Shown here one piece after another: positions 1-11,096 of a stretch of DNA of 64,000 bases. Position 1 is the stretch's first letter. Every line of letters starts with the position of its first letter. Location of the stretch: positions 2,584,550-2,648,549 of the forward strand of contig JAUPSS010000004.1 of NCBI GenBank assembly GCA_040285825.1, read 5' to 3'. This DNA comes from Eukaryota sp. TZLM1-RC. Taxonomy: Eukaryota > Metamonada: BaSk clade. A model generated the notes under the pieces. That model saw only the letters and a program-made list of their open reading frames with translations, was not told the origin of the DNA and ran no database searches. The position numbers and the translations under genes are program-made.

Positions 1-1280
1 ACCGGTTGAGGAAGAGATTCAGCTCATCACCAGTGAAGATCCTCTGTACACCGTCTCGAGGAGTCCTGAACCCTCCAACAGTCTCCCGTTGAGAATAATT
101 AGGAGAAGGGTCACAACGAACCGTGAGATTGTCTACTTCCTCCGTTGCTAAGTGAGGGCCTATTCTTCTGCGGATCCTGACGCCGTGATCATTAACTACT
201 TCTGGACCCCAAAATGGGGGTAAAGCAGCAATGAGTTCATTAGGAGGAATCCTTGCATTAACTCAATACCAGCATTAAGAACTAAGTTTTGAGCTTCAGT
301 TCTCTGCTTAGTAGAGATAAAGCGAAAGTCTGATTCCTGAGGCTGACTTGGGGCTTAATAGGTGTTAGGCTGTGCAGCGCTAAAAACCTGCCAAGCGGCA
401 GGAACAGAAGAAACAACGCGACCTTGCTAAGGAGTCTTGCCAGAGGTTGGAGGGATATGAATTACTCCTCTAGTAGGAAATTCCGAAGAAGGAACATATT
501 GAGTTGAATGGACTTCTGAAGGAGCTACCGTAGTAGCAACAGAAGTATCAGGAAGACCTGCTACATGAACTTCTTGAGAAGGAGTAGTAGGATTAGGGTT
601 ACCAGCAAAGACTGCAGGAGGAGCTGGTTGTCGCGGTGGGCTGCTTTCCATTGGCGCTTCCGTAGAAGAAGTGGAAGGGACGACAGGAGCGCAAACTATA
701 GGTGAAGAGGGAGACTCTACCATCTTGAGCTTCAGCAGCTCAGATGTCTTGTTGCTGGCCGAGTCAGGGTCAGTCTGGTTGATAATATACTTCAGATAAT
801 CATCTCAAGTACTGAACTGTTCAGGACCTAAAAGGAATCTTCAACCTCTCCTTCAGAAGCAGGGGGAGGAGAAAGAGGTACAAAGTTTTCCACATTAGAG
901 GGAGGAACAGGAAGACCGATAGGAACCACAGGAACATCCGTGGATGGAATAGAACCTTGACCCGGAGGGTGAAAGGAAGTATCACTTCTCTCGCCACCAG
1001 AGGGTAGTTCTGTTCCCAACTGAGGAGTTTGGGAGGAAAAATTTGAAGCATTGGGTTGCGTGAAAGAATCTCCGGAAAGAGGAGTCGACGCAGGAGGAGG
1101 AGAAGCATTGCTTCCCTCGGACCCAGTTGTCAAGGGTTGTTCTGTACCCGACTGAGGAGTTCGGGAGGAAGAACTCGAATGGTGAGACGTAGGAGGATCA
1201 GTCCTACCAGCCTCGGATGTGTCATTGGAACCACCCAAAGGTGATGCAATACGTATTGATGATCTGCGGGGGTTAGACAT
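1..1280 (-). pseudogene. Decayed Pro/Ser/Thr-rich gag-like ORF
   Basis: Three successive minus-strand reading frames (1280-828, about 805-427, then 1-310) read as one disrupted protein. The first 150 residues are extremely rich in Ser, Pro and Thr. The middle part has a KTSELLKLKMVESP stretch followed by more Pro/Ser. The part nearest the window edge is more ordered (IPPNELIAALPPFWGPE) and continues off the window. Stops and frame changes separate the pieces. Base composition is richer in G+C than the flanks, as in the gypsy element at 6016-10436, so I infer an old retroelement gag or similar mobile gene. No domain was recognised. A disordered host protein is the alternative. Confidence 0.4.
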
Positions 1281-2862
1281 AGTATTCCTGAAATGTAAAG
1301 TAATTTATTACAAGGGAAAGAGGATTTGCCTTAACTTAAGCGCGTGGGCGCAATGGTACAATATACTATAAATAAACTATTATAAATATTATTCAAGGCT
1401 AACACAGGACGAGTAAGTTGAAAGTCGAATATCTGTTATGATCTTCAACATCACATTCAGCACGAAAACTTTGTTCCTTATCACAATGACGAGATATTAG
1501 AGTGAAGCTCGAATTGTTAGACTGATTGATGAAAACCATAAGTCTGTATTCTTGACAAATGTATATGACAAGGATTCATATTTTGCACACTGCACAGAAA
1601 GTGTTTGCGACAATATAAAAAAATACTGTTTGGAAGGTAGTTCCTTGGACATTTGTTATTCACGAGGCAGGTCAGCCGTAATAAGTAAAAAGAGGAGTAA
1701 ATCATATGGATGTTATCTGGAATTTAAGTGAAGATCAAGAACATCACATGTGATGGTGATAGTTTAAGTCTATAGTTGATAAATATTCCTGCATATAGGT
1801 CTATAGAGATAGAATACAATTTCTCTGCAATCAAGCCAAGTTCAAGTCATATGATGCTATCTTCATCGTCATTGGTGTTTGTTGTTAGTTATTATGATGA
1901 AGTAATTAACCAATTCCTTGATACATTGAGTACTATTTCTGTAAGAAATGATCAAACGATGAAGTTGGATGATGTATCAAGAGGCTGTTTCGATTTAAGT
2001 GTCGATCGTATTTTTCGATTTACTGATACTCTTATCTCAAGACCGTTGACCCCAAAGTTCAAATACAGTTGTGTTACAATTAGCAGTGTGCAAAATGTAA
2101 AAAATTCCTGTAGCTGTGGAATTTTGAAAACTGGATGTCTGTCTCTCTGTTCACCGCTTGATAGCAGCTTCCGCAATACAGAACTGAAATCCAAAACAGT
2201 ATAATTTATTAGATTGAGTGTAGAATTTTGTAATGTTAATTCGTGAGGCTTAGAGTTTATTGTAATTTTGCTGTTCAGTTAGTTAATCAGTTGATTTTAG
2301 GTTTTTGTCTGCTCATTTTCTCCATGAGCTTTCTTCTAACTTTTGGATTTTCTTTTTCCCTTGCTGCAATTCACCCTAGAATTGTTAGAAAGTTCACATT
2401 ACTTCAGTTCATATCAGTCGAGAACGGATTTAACTGCAGTTGACGGCTCAAGCACCGAACTGAATTGTTGTGGGATAGTTTAAATAAATTAAGTAGAACA
2501 ATTTAGAAAAATTAATAAACCATCAAAATAAAACACTCTGTGTTGATGTGGTTAAGTGAATACTGAAAGTATTCAATGATGAATGATTAGGTGGGTCTAC
2601 AAGTTTTAATTAGCTCAAATTTATATTATTTATTATGTGCTGGTTACGATTCCAATTAAAGTATTTTCATTTAAGTTATAAATTAAATATTAAAAACTGT
2701 TACATCCTGGGAAAACAGGTCCATAGTTATTGTTATGTTCAAGAAAAATGATGCTTTGAATATGTTGAAATTTAAAACTTCAAAGAAAACTAAGCAAATA
2801 GTGTTATAGTTGAACCTTGGTGAATCTTTTTCAACATGAGCGTGTAATGGTTCAACCCTAAT
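1281..2862. other. AT-rich intergenic stretch
   Basis: No convincing gene. Short open frames exist on both strands (for example 1776-2204 +) but have no recognisable motif and overlap equally long antisense frames. It lies downstream of the Hsp70-kinase gene and may hold its 3' region. Confidence 0.5.
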
Positions 2863-5346
2863 TCACACATTTAAAGATTCCAGAATTTCAAGAATGTGGT
2901 CAATATTTGGTCTATCACTAATTTCATTACTCATACAATCCTTGATCAAATTCACAAGCACTCGTGGAACATTTCCTGAAAATTTCAATCCTTTTCCTTG
3001 GTATTTTGCCCCTAAAAGGGTGTATTGATTGAATCCCCTGAATGCAACTTCATTTGTTAGTAGTTCAAATAATAAAACCCCAATAGAATAAATATCACTT
3101 TCTTTTACAGGTTCTTCATTTAAAACCTCCAAAGCTGCATACTTGGCAGTATAAGCATTAGCACTGGGTAGAGCGGAATTTGAAGCAATAACCCTGGATG
3201 TACCAAAATCAGCAAGTCTAATTTGGCCATTTACTATTAAGACATTATCAGGTTTAATATCACCATGAATGATAGACCTTGACTGAAGAAATTTCAATGT
3301 ACAACAAATGTTTTTGGCAATGGTTAAGCTATTTTTACCCAACGTAGAGGGAATTTGAAGCTTACCATCAGCTCTTTCCATAACAATTCCAATTTGATTA
3401 TTTATGTAAGTGATTCCAAATACTCTTAATACACAGGGATAATTAAGTTTAGTTAGAAATCCAATTTCTTTATGTAATTTTGCTTTTCCTTCATTAACAA
3501 TGTCTACTATTTTAACAGCAACATCGAGAGAAAACCATTTAGCTGCATAAACTATAGCAAACCCTCCGTGACCAAGTTCTTGGTTATAGTTGATAATAAG
3601 ATTTGAAGATTCAATAACAGGACACAATGGAGAAATAATTTCTGATCGAAAATAAGAATTTGAAGTTTCATTTAAACCAAAATTTAGTGATTCCAAATGA
3701 TCGATTTCTTGAGTTTTTTCTTGTAGAGTTTCATTTAAATCAGCATTTGAGATTCTTAACTGGTTATTCTCTTCAGTTATTTGTTCCAATTGATGCTCAT
3801 AAAAGACACATTTTGTTTTCAACTCTTCTAATTTATCAGAAATTATGTCCTTTTCCAAACCAACTTGGTCAATTTCAGTAATTCTGTTCTTTCTTTCCTC
3901 TTCTAAATGTTGTCTTGTAGATTTTAATTCCCTTTCAAGACTGAAGACCCTGGTCTCGAGATCGCAAACACTACTTGAATGGGCTTTGTCGACAAGTGGT
4001 TCCTGAAATCCTGACAGCATTTTCAAAGAAGCTCTGGTGGTTTGTGCATTGAAATTGTGCTCCCAAAAATGCTTTTCAATTTCATGGTCTTTCAAGTCGT
4101 GATCGTGCTCATCGTAGAATGCTATATAAGGAGCTGTATAAGGAGTTACATAATTGACTTCGTACTTGTGGCAAACTGCAGCGCCAACAACTACAGATTC
4201 ATCAGGGTTAACGGTATGACGAAGTTTGCCAGGAAATTTCCGGTCAAGCAGCTGCTGAATCCTGAGAAGACGAGAGTGGCCTCCAACAAGTTGCACAATA
4301 TCAATATCTTCTGGTTGAATGTCTTTTGAATCCATCAGGTGGTCCACGACAGAGATGCATTTGGCGAAAATATCATGACAAAGAGCATCAAGAGTGTCCC
4401 TTGCCAGAGGAATAAGTAAATCATATCCGTCAGCGAAATTCTCAACTTCTACAAATGATTTCTTCTTGGTAACAAGTGCTTTTTTGGCTTTCTCGGCAGC
4501 CTCACGAAGGGCTTGCTTCTTCTTGGGTGATGGTTTAAGATCACTACGAATGTCTACTAGCCAGTTTCTCAGACAGTGTTCAACAATTTTTTGATCAATA
4601 GTACATCCACCAAGATTGTAATTTCCATGGGTTCCTATAACATTGACACTATTGCCATTAATATCGACAATAGAAACATCCAAAGTTACATCTCCAAAGT
4701 CAAAAACTAATACCTTTCCCATGGTTGCAGGATCATCGTGCTTGAGTGATAACACAGCAGCGGTAGGTTCATTAATCAAGTTAACTTCTATAAATCCAGC
4801 ATTGATAGTCGCATTCTTGGTAGCCCAGCGCTGGTTGTAATCAAAGTAAGCGGGAACAGTTACCACAGCTTTGGTTATTTCTTGCACACCAAGCACTTTG
4901 GTCGCATTGTCCCTTATGTTTCGCAGTATTGCCGTTGCAATCTCTTCAGGGGAAATCGTTTTGGTTATTCCATTGTGTTGAACCTTGAACGCCGCTTTCG
5001 TAAAAGATCTATTATCTCTGACAATGTCGAAGGGATAAGATTGGTCTTTAACTGCTTTCTGAACAACCTTATCAGTGTAATCCCTTCCAATAAAACGTTT
5101 TGCTTCAAAAATTGTGTTTTTGATGTTTCTTTTTCTGTTGTTCTTAGCGGATAGACCAACCTCGATCATATCGTTGTCAGGATCGTAGGAAACGATGGAA
5201 GGCACAAGTTTCTCCCCAGAATTGAAGTCAGTCAGAATCCCTGTGAGATGGGGGGTAAGTTTCCCATTAGAGGAGCGTTTTTGCCTAAACACAGAAGCAC
5301 AAGAGTTGGTAGTTCCAAGATCTATTCCAAGTACAAATGAAGACAT
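2863..5346 (-). CDS. Hsp70 ATPase domain - coiled coil - protein kinase fusion
   Basis: An uninterrupted 827-residue protein. Residues 1 to about 398 form an Hsp70 nucleotide-binding domain: GIDLGTTNS (phosphate 1, residues 7-15), VTVPAYF (162-168), INEPTAAV (191-198) and a VGGHSR adenosine motif (354-359). The usual DLGGGT phosphate-2 loop reads DFGDVT (216-221), so ATP handling may be altered. The Hsp70 substrate-binding domain is absent. Instead there is a charged heptad-like coiled coil (about 457-556). Residues about 585-827 form a kinase: glycine loop GHGGFAIV (592-599), VAVK with Lys612, Glu627 as candidate helix-C Glu, HGDIKPDN (694-701) and DFG (713-715). The APE motif is degenerate (ALE). 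Catalytic Lys, Asp and DFG remain, so activity is plausible; it looks TKL-like. No intron is needed. ATG 5346 is chosen because the Hsp70 motif begins at once. Confidence 0.93.
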   Translation of the reverse strand: MSSFVLGIDLGTTNSCASVFRQKRSSNGKLTPHLTGILTDFNSGEKLVPSIVSYDPDNDMIEVGLSAKNNRKRNIKNTIFEAKRFIGRDYTDKVVQKAVKDQSYPFDIVRDNRSFTKAAFKVQHNGITKTISPEEIATAILRNIRDNATKVLGVQEITKAVVTVPAYFDYNQRWATKNATINAGFIEVNLINEPTAAVLSLKHDDPATMGKVLVFDFGDVTLDVSIVDINGNSVNVIGTHGNYNLGGCTIDQKIVEHCLRNWLVDIRSDLKPSPKKKQALREAAEKAKKALVTKKKSFVEVENFADGYDLLIPLARDTLDALCHDIFAKCISVVDHLMDSKDIQPEDIDIVQLVGGHSRLLRIQQLLDRKFPGKLRHTVNPDESVVVGAAVCHKYEVNYVTPYTAPYIAFYDEHDHDLKDHEIEKHFWEHNFNAQTTRASLKMLSGFQEPLVDKAHSSSVCDLETRVFSLERELKSTRQHLEEERKNRITEIDQVGLEKDIISDKLEELKTKCVFYEHQLEQITEENNQLRISNADLNETLQEKTQEIDHLESLNFGLNETSNSYFRSEIISPLCPVIESSNLIINYNQELGHGGFAIVYAAKWFSLDVAVKIVDIVNEGKAKLHKEIGFLTKLNYPCVLRVFGITYINNQIGIVMERADGKLQIPSTLGKNSLTIAKNICCTLKFLQSRSIIHGDIKPDNVLIVNGQIRLADFGTSRVIASNSALPSANAYTAKYAALEVLNEEPVKESDIYSIGVLLFELLTNEVAFRGFNQYTLLGAKYQGKGLKFSGNVPRVLVNLIKDCMSNEISDRPNIDHILEILESLNV

Positions 5347-5481
5347 TGGATGGGTTCAAATTTTTGCTTGCTACTCACAAATTGTTAGTTACAACAATTA
5401 ATACATCGCTTTAGATTTTTCATACAAGTTTTGTATGTAAAACGTCTAAAAATCATGAGTTCATTGTTTTTTCTTGAACCA

Positions 5482-5602
5482 TTTTTTTGGAAATAACTCA
5501 AAAATGTTCCTGCTTCTACTGATAGTCTTCCGTTTATAAAAATTAGAAAGCAATAAAAACAAGTAATCTATTTCTATCAGCATTAGCTGCTTCGATATCT
5601 AT
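5482..5602 (-). repeat. Fragment of retroelement family A 3' end
   Basis: Its reverse complement aligns by eye with 20337-20456: the same order of words around GCTGATAGAAATAGA, TTTATTGCTTTC and GGAAGACTATCAG. It is a diverged, 5'-truncated copy of the restriction-like nuclease end of family A, lying just upstream of the Hsp70-kinase start. Confidence 0.65.
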
Positions 5603-6013
5603 CTATTATAATAATTCAAGACTGTGGTATTTTGTACTTTTTAATCTATGTTCACGATCTAAATATTGTGCTATTGATGAGTTCAAATAGTATAAAACAT
5701 TTCACTATTAGGACCAACTTAGTTATTGTAAATTTCTGACAAATGTTCAACAATGAGTCCCAAATTTTTTGACAACTGCAATTAAACTAGTTCAATCGGG
5801 ACCAGAAAACATTATTTTGTCTTGCCGAAGAAGCAAGACATTCGCTTGCTGAGTCGATTATTGAATTTAAAATGGAAAATAGTTGGGAAAATAAATAGGG
5901 AAACAAAGATTTCCTTATCGCCACTTTTGTTAGCTATGGCTAAACGTGACCTTCCATTTTAGGAAGGTGGATCACGTCATCGTAGATTTAAATTGTAGCT
6001 TGTACTTATTTAC
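5603..6013. other. Intergenic, no gene seen
   Basis: AT-rich. A small inverted sequence (CCTTCC...GGAAGG, about 5950-5969) is visible. It may contain outer sequence of the gypsy element that begins near 6016. Confidence 0.4.
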
Positions 6014-6078
6014 TTTGATTTTCTTATATTCAGTTCATAAACTTCTGTTTTGTTTATGTTTAGTGCACGAAAAGCAAC
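6014..6078 (+). repeat. 5' terminal direct repeat of gypsy element
   Basis: 65 bp identical to 10372-10436, read directly. It contains the presumed gag start codon at 6056, so the first eight or so gag codons are encoded within the repeat. Confidence 0.85.
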
Positions 6079-7585
6079 TGTAATTACTGGAGCCCGCAAG
6101 GAATCCATACCGCCTCATGTCCCTGCTCAGAATCCCGCGGACCTGGTAGCTCCATATTTAAGCCATACCGGTAAAAATTCCGTCTCCCGCTATGTAGAAG
6201 CTTCAAAGGTTTACGCGCAACGTATGTCTTGCCATGTCATGTCAGATGTGACAAGATACCCTCCTGCCACTCACTCCCAGTCCTCCTCAGCCAGAGAAGC
6301 CTCCCGTCCTCCCTCCGCCTCCGACGTTAATCCCTCCATCTCCGCCATGTCCAAGGAGATTGAAGATTTGAGAAGTCGACTCTCTCAAGTTTCATCCCTG
6401 TCCCAAGCCTTTGCTGAAGTCTCCGACTCTGATACTGAGCCTATTCAAGCCCTTGAATGCTCTACTGCCGTTTCCTCTCGTCCTCACGATGATCCCGCTG
6501 AAGATCCAGACTCTCTCTTCCGACCCTGCTGACCAGCCCGGACTGACCTCATTTGAGCACAGCCTCAGATCTGAAGAAGACCGCCTCTTCGACGCGATGT
6601 TGCCTTACATTCCGTACACCATCGCCCCAATTGTTTTAGAAACTTTCGAGATTTGCCACGGCATAGATCCCAGAATCCCCTCAGCCATCCTGACTCATTT
6701 AATGCCAATGTACCAGCTTAAAGACCCAGCTAGTGTTTATCACCGCTTTTAGTCCCTCCGTCTCTCTCTGCCCCCACGGTTGATGAAGCCGTCACGTCTT
6801 ATATCATTCAGTTTCTCAAACTAGTCCGACTCTGTCCCTCTCCTCTCCCTGAATTCGCGAAAATGAAGTTCTTCTCTAACGGAATCCGCCCTGACAAACT
6901 CAAGATGGTAATCAAAACTGACATGGAAGTTGGTGCCATCCACAGCTTCGCCTTTCTCGTCTCTCGTCTACGTGAACTTCTCCCAGCTTATCATCTCCCC
7001 TTCTCTGCTTACTACGCTAATAGAGACACTGCTCCTCCTCCTCCTAGAGACTCTTGCCCTCCTCGTCAAGCTGCCTCCTCTCAAAGATCCTCTCACCAGC
7101 AACCCCGTAACTCTCCTTCTCGCCCAACTCCTCTCCCGGCCAATCCTCCTGTTTCCTCTCGCTCCCAACGCTCTGACTATTCGACTCCTCCTCATGATTC
7201 TACCTTGACCTGCTTTTATTGCAAACAACCAGGTCACATGATCAAGGATTGCCCCAACTCTGGTTGCAAAGCCAGCCAGAAGCCCCGTCGTCCTCTTGGT
7301 AAGAGACCTATCCATCAGAAGAAGCACTTCACTAGAAGAAGTGTTAACCAGATAACTCATGCTGCTCACGTCCCCAACGCCGACTCTGTTTACTCGATTA
7401 TTGATTCGATCCAAGAAGCGATTAAGGAAGAACATCAAGTAAATGCTACTTATCTTCATGGTCTAAGCTCCTCCTCCCCTTCTTCCTCCGATAGCGAACC
7501 GTACAGAGCCTCTCTGCGTTCCTGCCTCCCTCTGATTCTGGAATCGAATCTTCCTCTGTCCCTCTGTCTGACACTTCTGAAGTAG
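6056..7585 (+). pseudogene. Gag of gypsy element, frameshifted
   Basis: The capsid-type polyprotein that would package the element RNA. The frame from ATG 6056 to 6532 gives a Ser/Pro-rich N-terminus. The next frame (about 6411-6750) carries a more ordered region, and 6863-7585 carries a Pro/Arg-rich tail with one CCHC zinc knuckle (CFYCKQPGHMIKDC, near 7211-7252), the RNA-binding signature of retroelement gag. At least two frame changes separate the pieces, so it is broken. It is followed directly by the protease region. Confidence 0.75.
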
Positions 7586-7653
7586 TTTCTAAGGTCGATT
7601 CTATCAACCACATAGTACCGGCAGGTAACGCTCCTTCCCACCAAAATGGTTTT

Positions 7654-9173
7654 TTGCTGTTGGATGCTAGTCCCGACCTCAGCACTGAACCAGGGATGAT
7701 TGACGCAGACTGTGCTCATCACGACGGTGGAGTAACTCGTGGACCATTAGAATCGTACCTCCAGAACTTTTCTAAAGCCAAAGACCCAGAGCCCACTGGA
7801 ACTGCTCCTGCCCTGAACTCAGAACCCTACGTATCTTTTTCAGCCCAAGAACTTAACCAACCCATTGACAAGAAGCTATTGCACTTGAAGATCCATGTAG
7901 ACCAATACTCCGTACTGAATGGAATGGTCGAAACAGGAGCCACAGTTTCATGCATTTCGCGTGATTTACTATCAAAAGCCAAGCTCAGCTTAACTAACAA
8001 GACCCTAAAAGTTGGTTTAGCTGACAGAACCAAGCTCTCCTGCCCTCTTGACTCTGGAAGACTTGCATTCGCCCTAGGTGGTGCTGCTTAGCTCACCTAC
8101 GTGAACGTAACCCTTGCTGTATTGCCCTGCGCAAACTTCTGCATCATTGGATGCGACTTGCTAAGAAAGCTAGGCACTTGTTTCTGATCCTCTCTGCTCG
8201 TAACTTACAGATACTCGAGGATGAAGCCATCCCTGACCAGTTCATCCCGCCATCCGACCAAATGGCCGCTATATCCTCTCTCCCTGACTTGGACAAAGCC
8301 TCTTTTAAGCTAAAGGACCCTGGTTTAGAAAGCCCCGTTAGATCCCTCCTGTTCAAGTATCCTGAGATCTTCTCGAAGCTCCCCGACCCCGAAGGAATTG
8401 ATTGCCCTCCCATGCGAATACCGTTCCATGATGAGTCCAAAATAGTGAGCAAGAAGTTTCGCTATCTCCCTCCTGATAAGCTAAAGGTAGCTAACGAGGA
8501 ATTTGACACTCTGATCAATAACGGTTTCGCTGTGCCTTACGATGGTCCCTGGAGCTACCCCATTTGTCTAGTCCAACGTCCCGACAAGTCCCCTAGATTG
8601 ACTGGAGACTACTCAGGTGCCGATGGTGTCAATGATCTCTCAGTCTCTGTTCCTGCCGATCTTCCCAGAATCACCGACGTGTGCCAGTTTCTATCTGACT
8701 CTCATTACATTGCAACTCTTGACCTCCCAAAAGCCTTTTGGCAGCTGTACTTGCATCCTGACGATCAGGAAAAATCTGCCATAGCTATTCCCGGCCGCAA
8801 AATCAAGTACACTCGTGCTGCCTTTGGTCTCAAAAATGTCCCAGCTATTTTTCAGAACCTGACGAAGAAAGTCTTCAAATCTGATGGTGTCTTCATCTAC
8901 ATGGATGACATTATTGTAGCGGCCTCTGATAAGAAGTCCTTTTTGGCCAAACTAGAATTTAACTTTAAGCAAGCCGCCCAGTACAGAATCCGCATTGGCC
9001 TCCACAAGTGCTCTTTTCAAACCAAGGAACACCCAATCAAGGTCCTTGGATCTATCTTTGAAAATAGCCAGCGCAGAATAGACTCCTCCAAGATTGAATC
9101 CATTACCAAGCTCGCCCCTCCTACCTCTGTCCCTGAACTCCGATCATTTATCGCTTACTATTATTATTTATAG
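7654..9173 (+). pseudogene. Retropepsin and reverse transcriptase of gypsy element
   Basis: 7654-8091 encodes a retropepsin-like domain, but the catalytic D-T/S-G triad reads VETGATVS, with Glu for Asp. After a stop at 8089-8091 the flap-to-C-terminal motif CIIGCDLL continues to about 8150. A frame change leads into the reverse transcriptase (8151-9173): a RLTGDYSGADGVN palm motif, TLDLPKAFWQL, FGLKNVPAIFQ and the catalytic box YMDDII (near 8899). The RT ends abruptly at a TTATTATTTA tract where the connection domain should follow, so a deletion before RNase H is likely. Family membership is firm; activity is not expected. Confidence 0.88.
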
Positions 9174-10398
9174 CTTACCTCTCGCCCTTTCCGACACTGA
9201 TAGCAACATCCTAATCTCTACCGACGCTTCTGAGAATGCCGTCGCTGGAATCATTTGGAAAGAACTAGAACCCTCTCCTCCCGGAACCTGTCTATCCGAA
9301 AGAAAAGTCATGCCCATCTCTTTCTATTCCAGAATCTTGTCCGCCTCCCAACAACGCTGGTCTACCCTCCAGAAAGAACTATTTGCCATAGTCATGACTC
9401 TCAACCAGCCCAACTTGTCGTCATTCCTGCTTTCTCGACACCTCACGATCTTTTGCGACCACAAGAATCTATCGTATTTATTCAGTTGCCCTGACTCTAA
9501 TCGCGTAGTGCTTCGATGGATGCCAGTTCTACAATCTTTTTCATTTAACTGTGTTCATATCGAAGGTCCAAAGAATTTTTGGGCAGACTACTTATCCCGC
9601 GCCTCTCTACTCCCCGAAAAGAAGAAAGAGAAGAAGACCAGAGATATCTGTGATAACCCTGCCCCTGAACTGTGTTACACGATGACTCACCCAGAACAGG
9701 CCAGGTCCCCTTTGTGGAACTATTTGAACCTCAATGATCTGAGACACTTTGGTACAGATCACTGGTATGATATTGACTACGATACTGCTGAACGAACCTT
9801 CCACCCCTCCGCCCTCCGCTCAAAGCACAGAACCGTAGTCTATCTGAATTTCTTAAAGCATCTCATTCATTTCAATGTGAATCCTGAACCGTACGACCAT
9901 CTTGCTTTCTCCTCTGCCCTATGCTTTACCATGTCCACTGACTTGCCCTTCCTCTACCAGAACACATCAGCTCCGAAGAACTACGACTTCAGCTATCCTT
10001 TGAATATGCCTTCCCGGAGACTTACTGTCAACGATCTCATTCAGCAGGCCAACTGGAACGCCCGAATCTATTTCCATCATCCTAGAATGCCTTTCCTAGA
10101 CCACCTCCCTGAAATAGTGCCTCAGAACGCCCACCCGGTCATCCTCAACCACATTCCTCCTTTCACTACCATAGGCGATTTGCTCTCCGTAGTTGATATT
10201 CTTCATCTCATCCCTCTTCCTACCTTCATGGTACCTTTTGATTGAAGCCACAACCGATTCATTTCAAATCGCTTCCATAATACTATAGTTTCTCCCGATG
10301 CCAAAGAAGATGCATACGATCATGAACGAAACTATTGGTACCGAGCTGAACGAGCTAGCGAACTATACAAATTTGATTTTCTTATATTCAGTTCATAA
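9174..10398 (+). pseudogene. RNase H plus unrecognised C-terminal domain of gypsy element
   Basis: RNase H features are clear: STDASENAV (near 9219), QKELFAIV, FCDHKNLSYL and WADYLSR. This domain degrades the RNA strand during reverse transcription. From about 9610 a KKKEKK stretch leads into roughly 200 residues rich in aromatics and His/Pro that match no integrase pattern I know (no HHCC, no D-D-E). One TGA at 10243-10245 interrupts it, and the same frame then continues to a TAA at 10396-10398 inside the 3' terminal repeat. Either the integrase was lost and replaced by unrelated sequence, or this lineage has a different C-terminal domain. Confidence 0.75.
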
Positions 10399-10436
10399 AC
10401 TTCTGTTTTGTTTATGTTTAGTGCACGAAAAGCAAC
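10372..10436 (+). repeat. 3' terminal direct repeat of gypsy element
   Basis: Exact copy of 6014-6078. It contains the final pol stop codon. The following bases ACTT match the four bases before the TG of the upstream copy. Confidence 0.85.
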
Positions 10437-11096
10437 ACTTTCTCATCAAACAACATTTATTTCATCATGGAGTGTTAAAATTGGTGATCAGTATCACAAT
10501 CTTGTTGAATACGATTCTACTATTGTGGAGAAATAGTTTCATGTGTTGGTTGATGGCTCATTTTGTGTTTCTCTATAAATAAATTTTCTTTTGAAATAAT
10601 CTACTCATAATGTTGGCAAACAATTTCATTTTTGATTGACCCAGAGGGTCAATAACTAGGCTTAAATTAATTGAAACAACAAATTTATCTATCATGTGAA
10701 GTGAAATTATGTTTGCAATTTTGCAATTAAGAAAATAGATGACATTGATGATGACTCTCAAGTTGAGATCCGATGCAATGTTCTTTCAGTAATTTGTATG
10801 GTGACGAAACGACATTATCACTGAATTGGATATTAACTTTGTTTATTGACTCGTAGAGAGTTGTATCGTGGTTCACTTCCTCCCTAAACTGCTAATATTT
10901 CGGATCGCCTTCTTGTGTAATTCAGACTCTTTTTCATTCAGGAGATTGAGGAGGAGACTGGAACACTGATTCATCAATGTCAAGAACGTCAATTTGTTCA
11001 GATAAATCAAAAGAAACCACATCTACAGGATCATTAAAGTCATCATTAAAGACACTTTGCTATTGCTGTGCTTGAAATTGTGCTTTAAACCAACCA
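10437..11096. other. AT-rich spacer
   Basis: No gene supported. Possible degraded upstream coding of the Fanzor-like relic lies near 10900-11096, but I cannot read a convincing frame. Confidence 0.4.

Larger units (their letters stand above)
6016..10436 (+). mobile_element. Ty3/gypsy-like retroelement with ~63-65 bp terminal repeats and no visible integrase
   Basis: Gag with zinc knuckle, retropepsin, reverse transcriptase and RNase H follow in order, all on the plus strand, bounded by an exact 65-bp direct repeat (6014-6078 and 10372-10436). If the unit starts at the TG at 6016, ACTT flanks both ends (6012-6015 and 10437-10440), a possible short target duplication. The gag ATG (6056) lies inside the 5' repeat and the last pol stop (10396-10398) inside the 3' repeat. 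No primer-binding site separates repeat and gag. After RNase H comes about 230 residues without the HHCC or DDE integrase pattern. Several frameshifts, a stop and a probable deletion show that it is inactive. Confidence 0.8.

Noticed and set aside
1776-2204. 142-codon plus-strand ORF as a gene
   Set aside because: No recognisable motif and an equally open antisense frame; likely chance.
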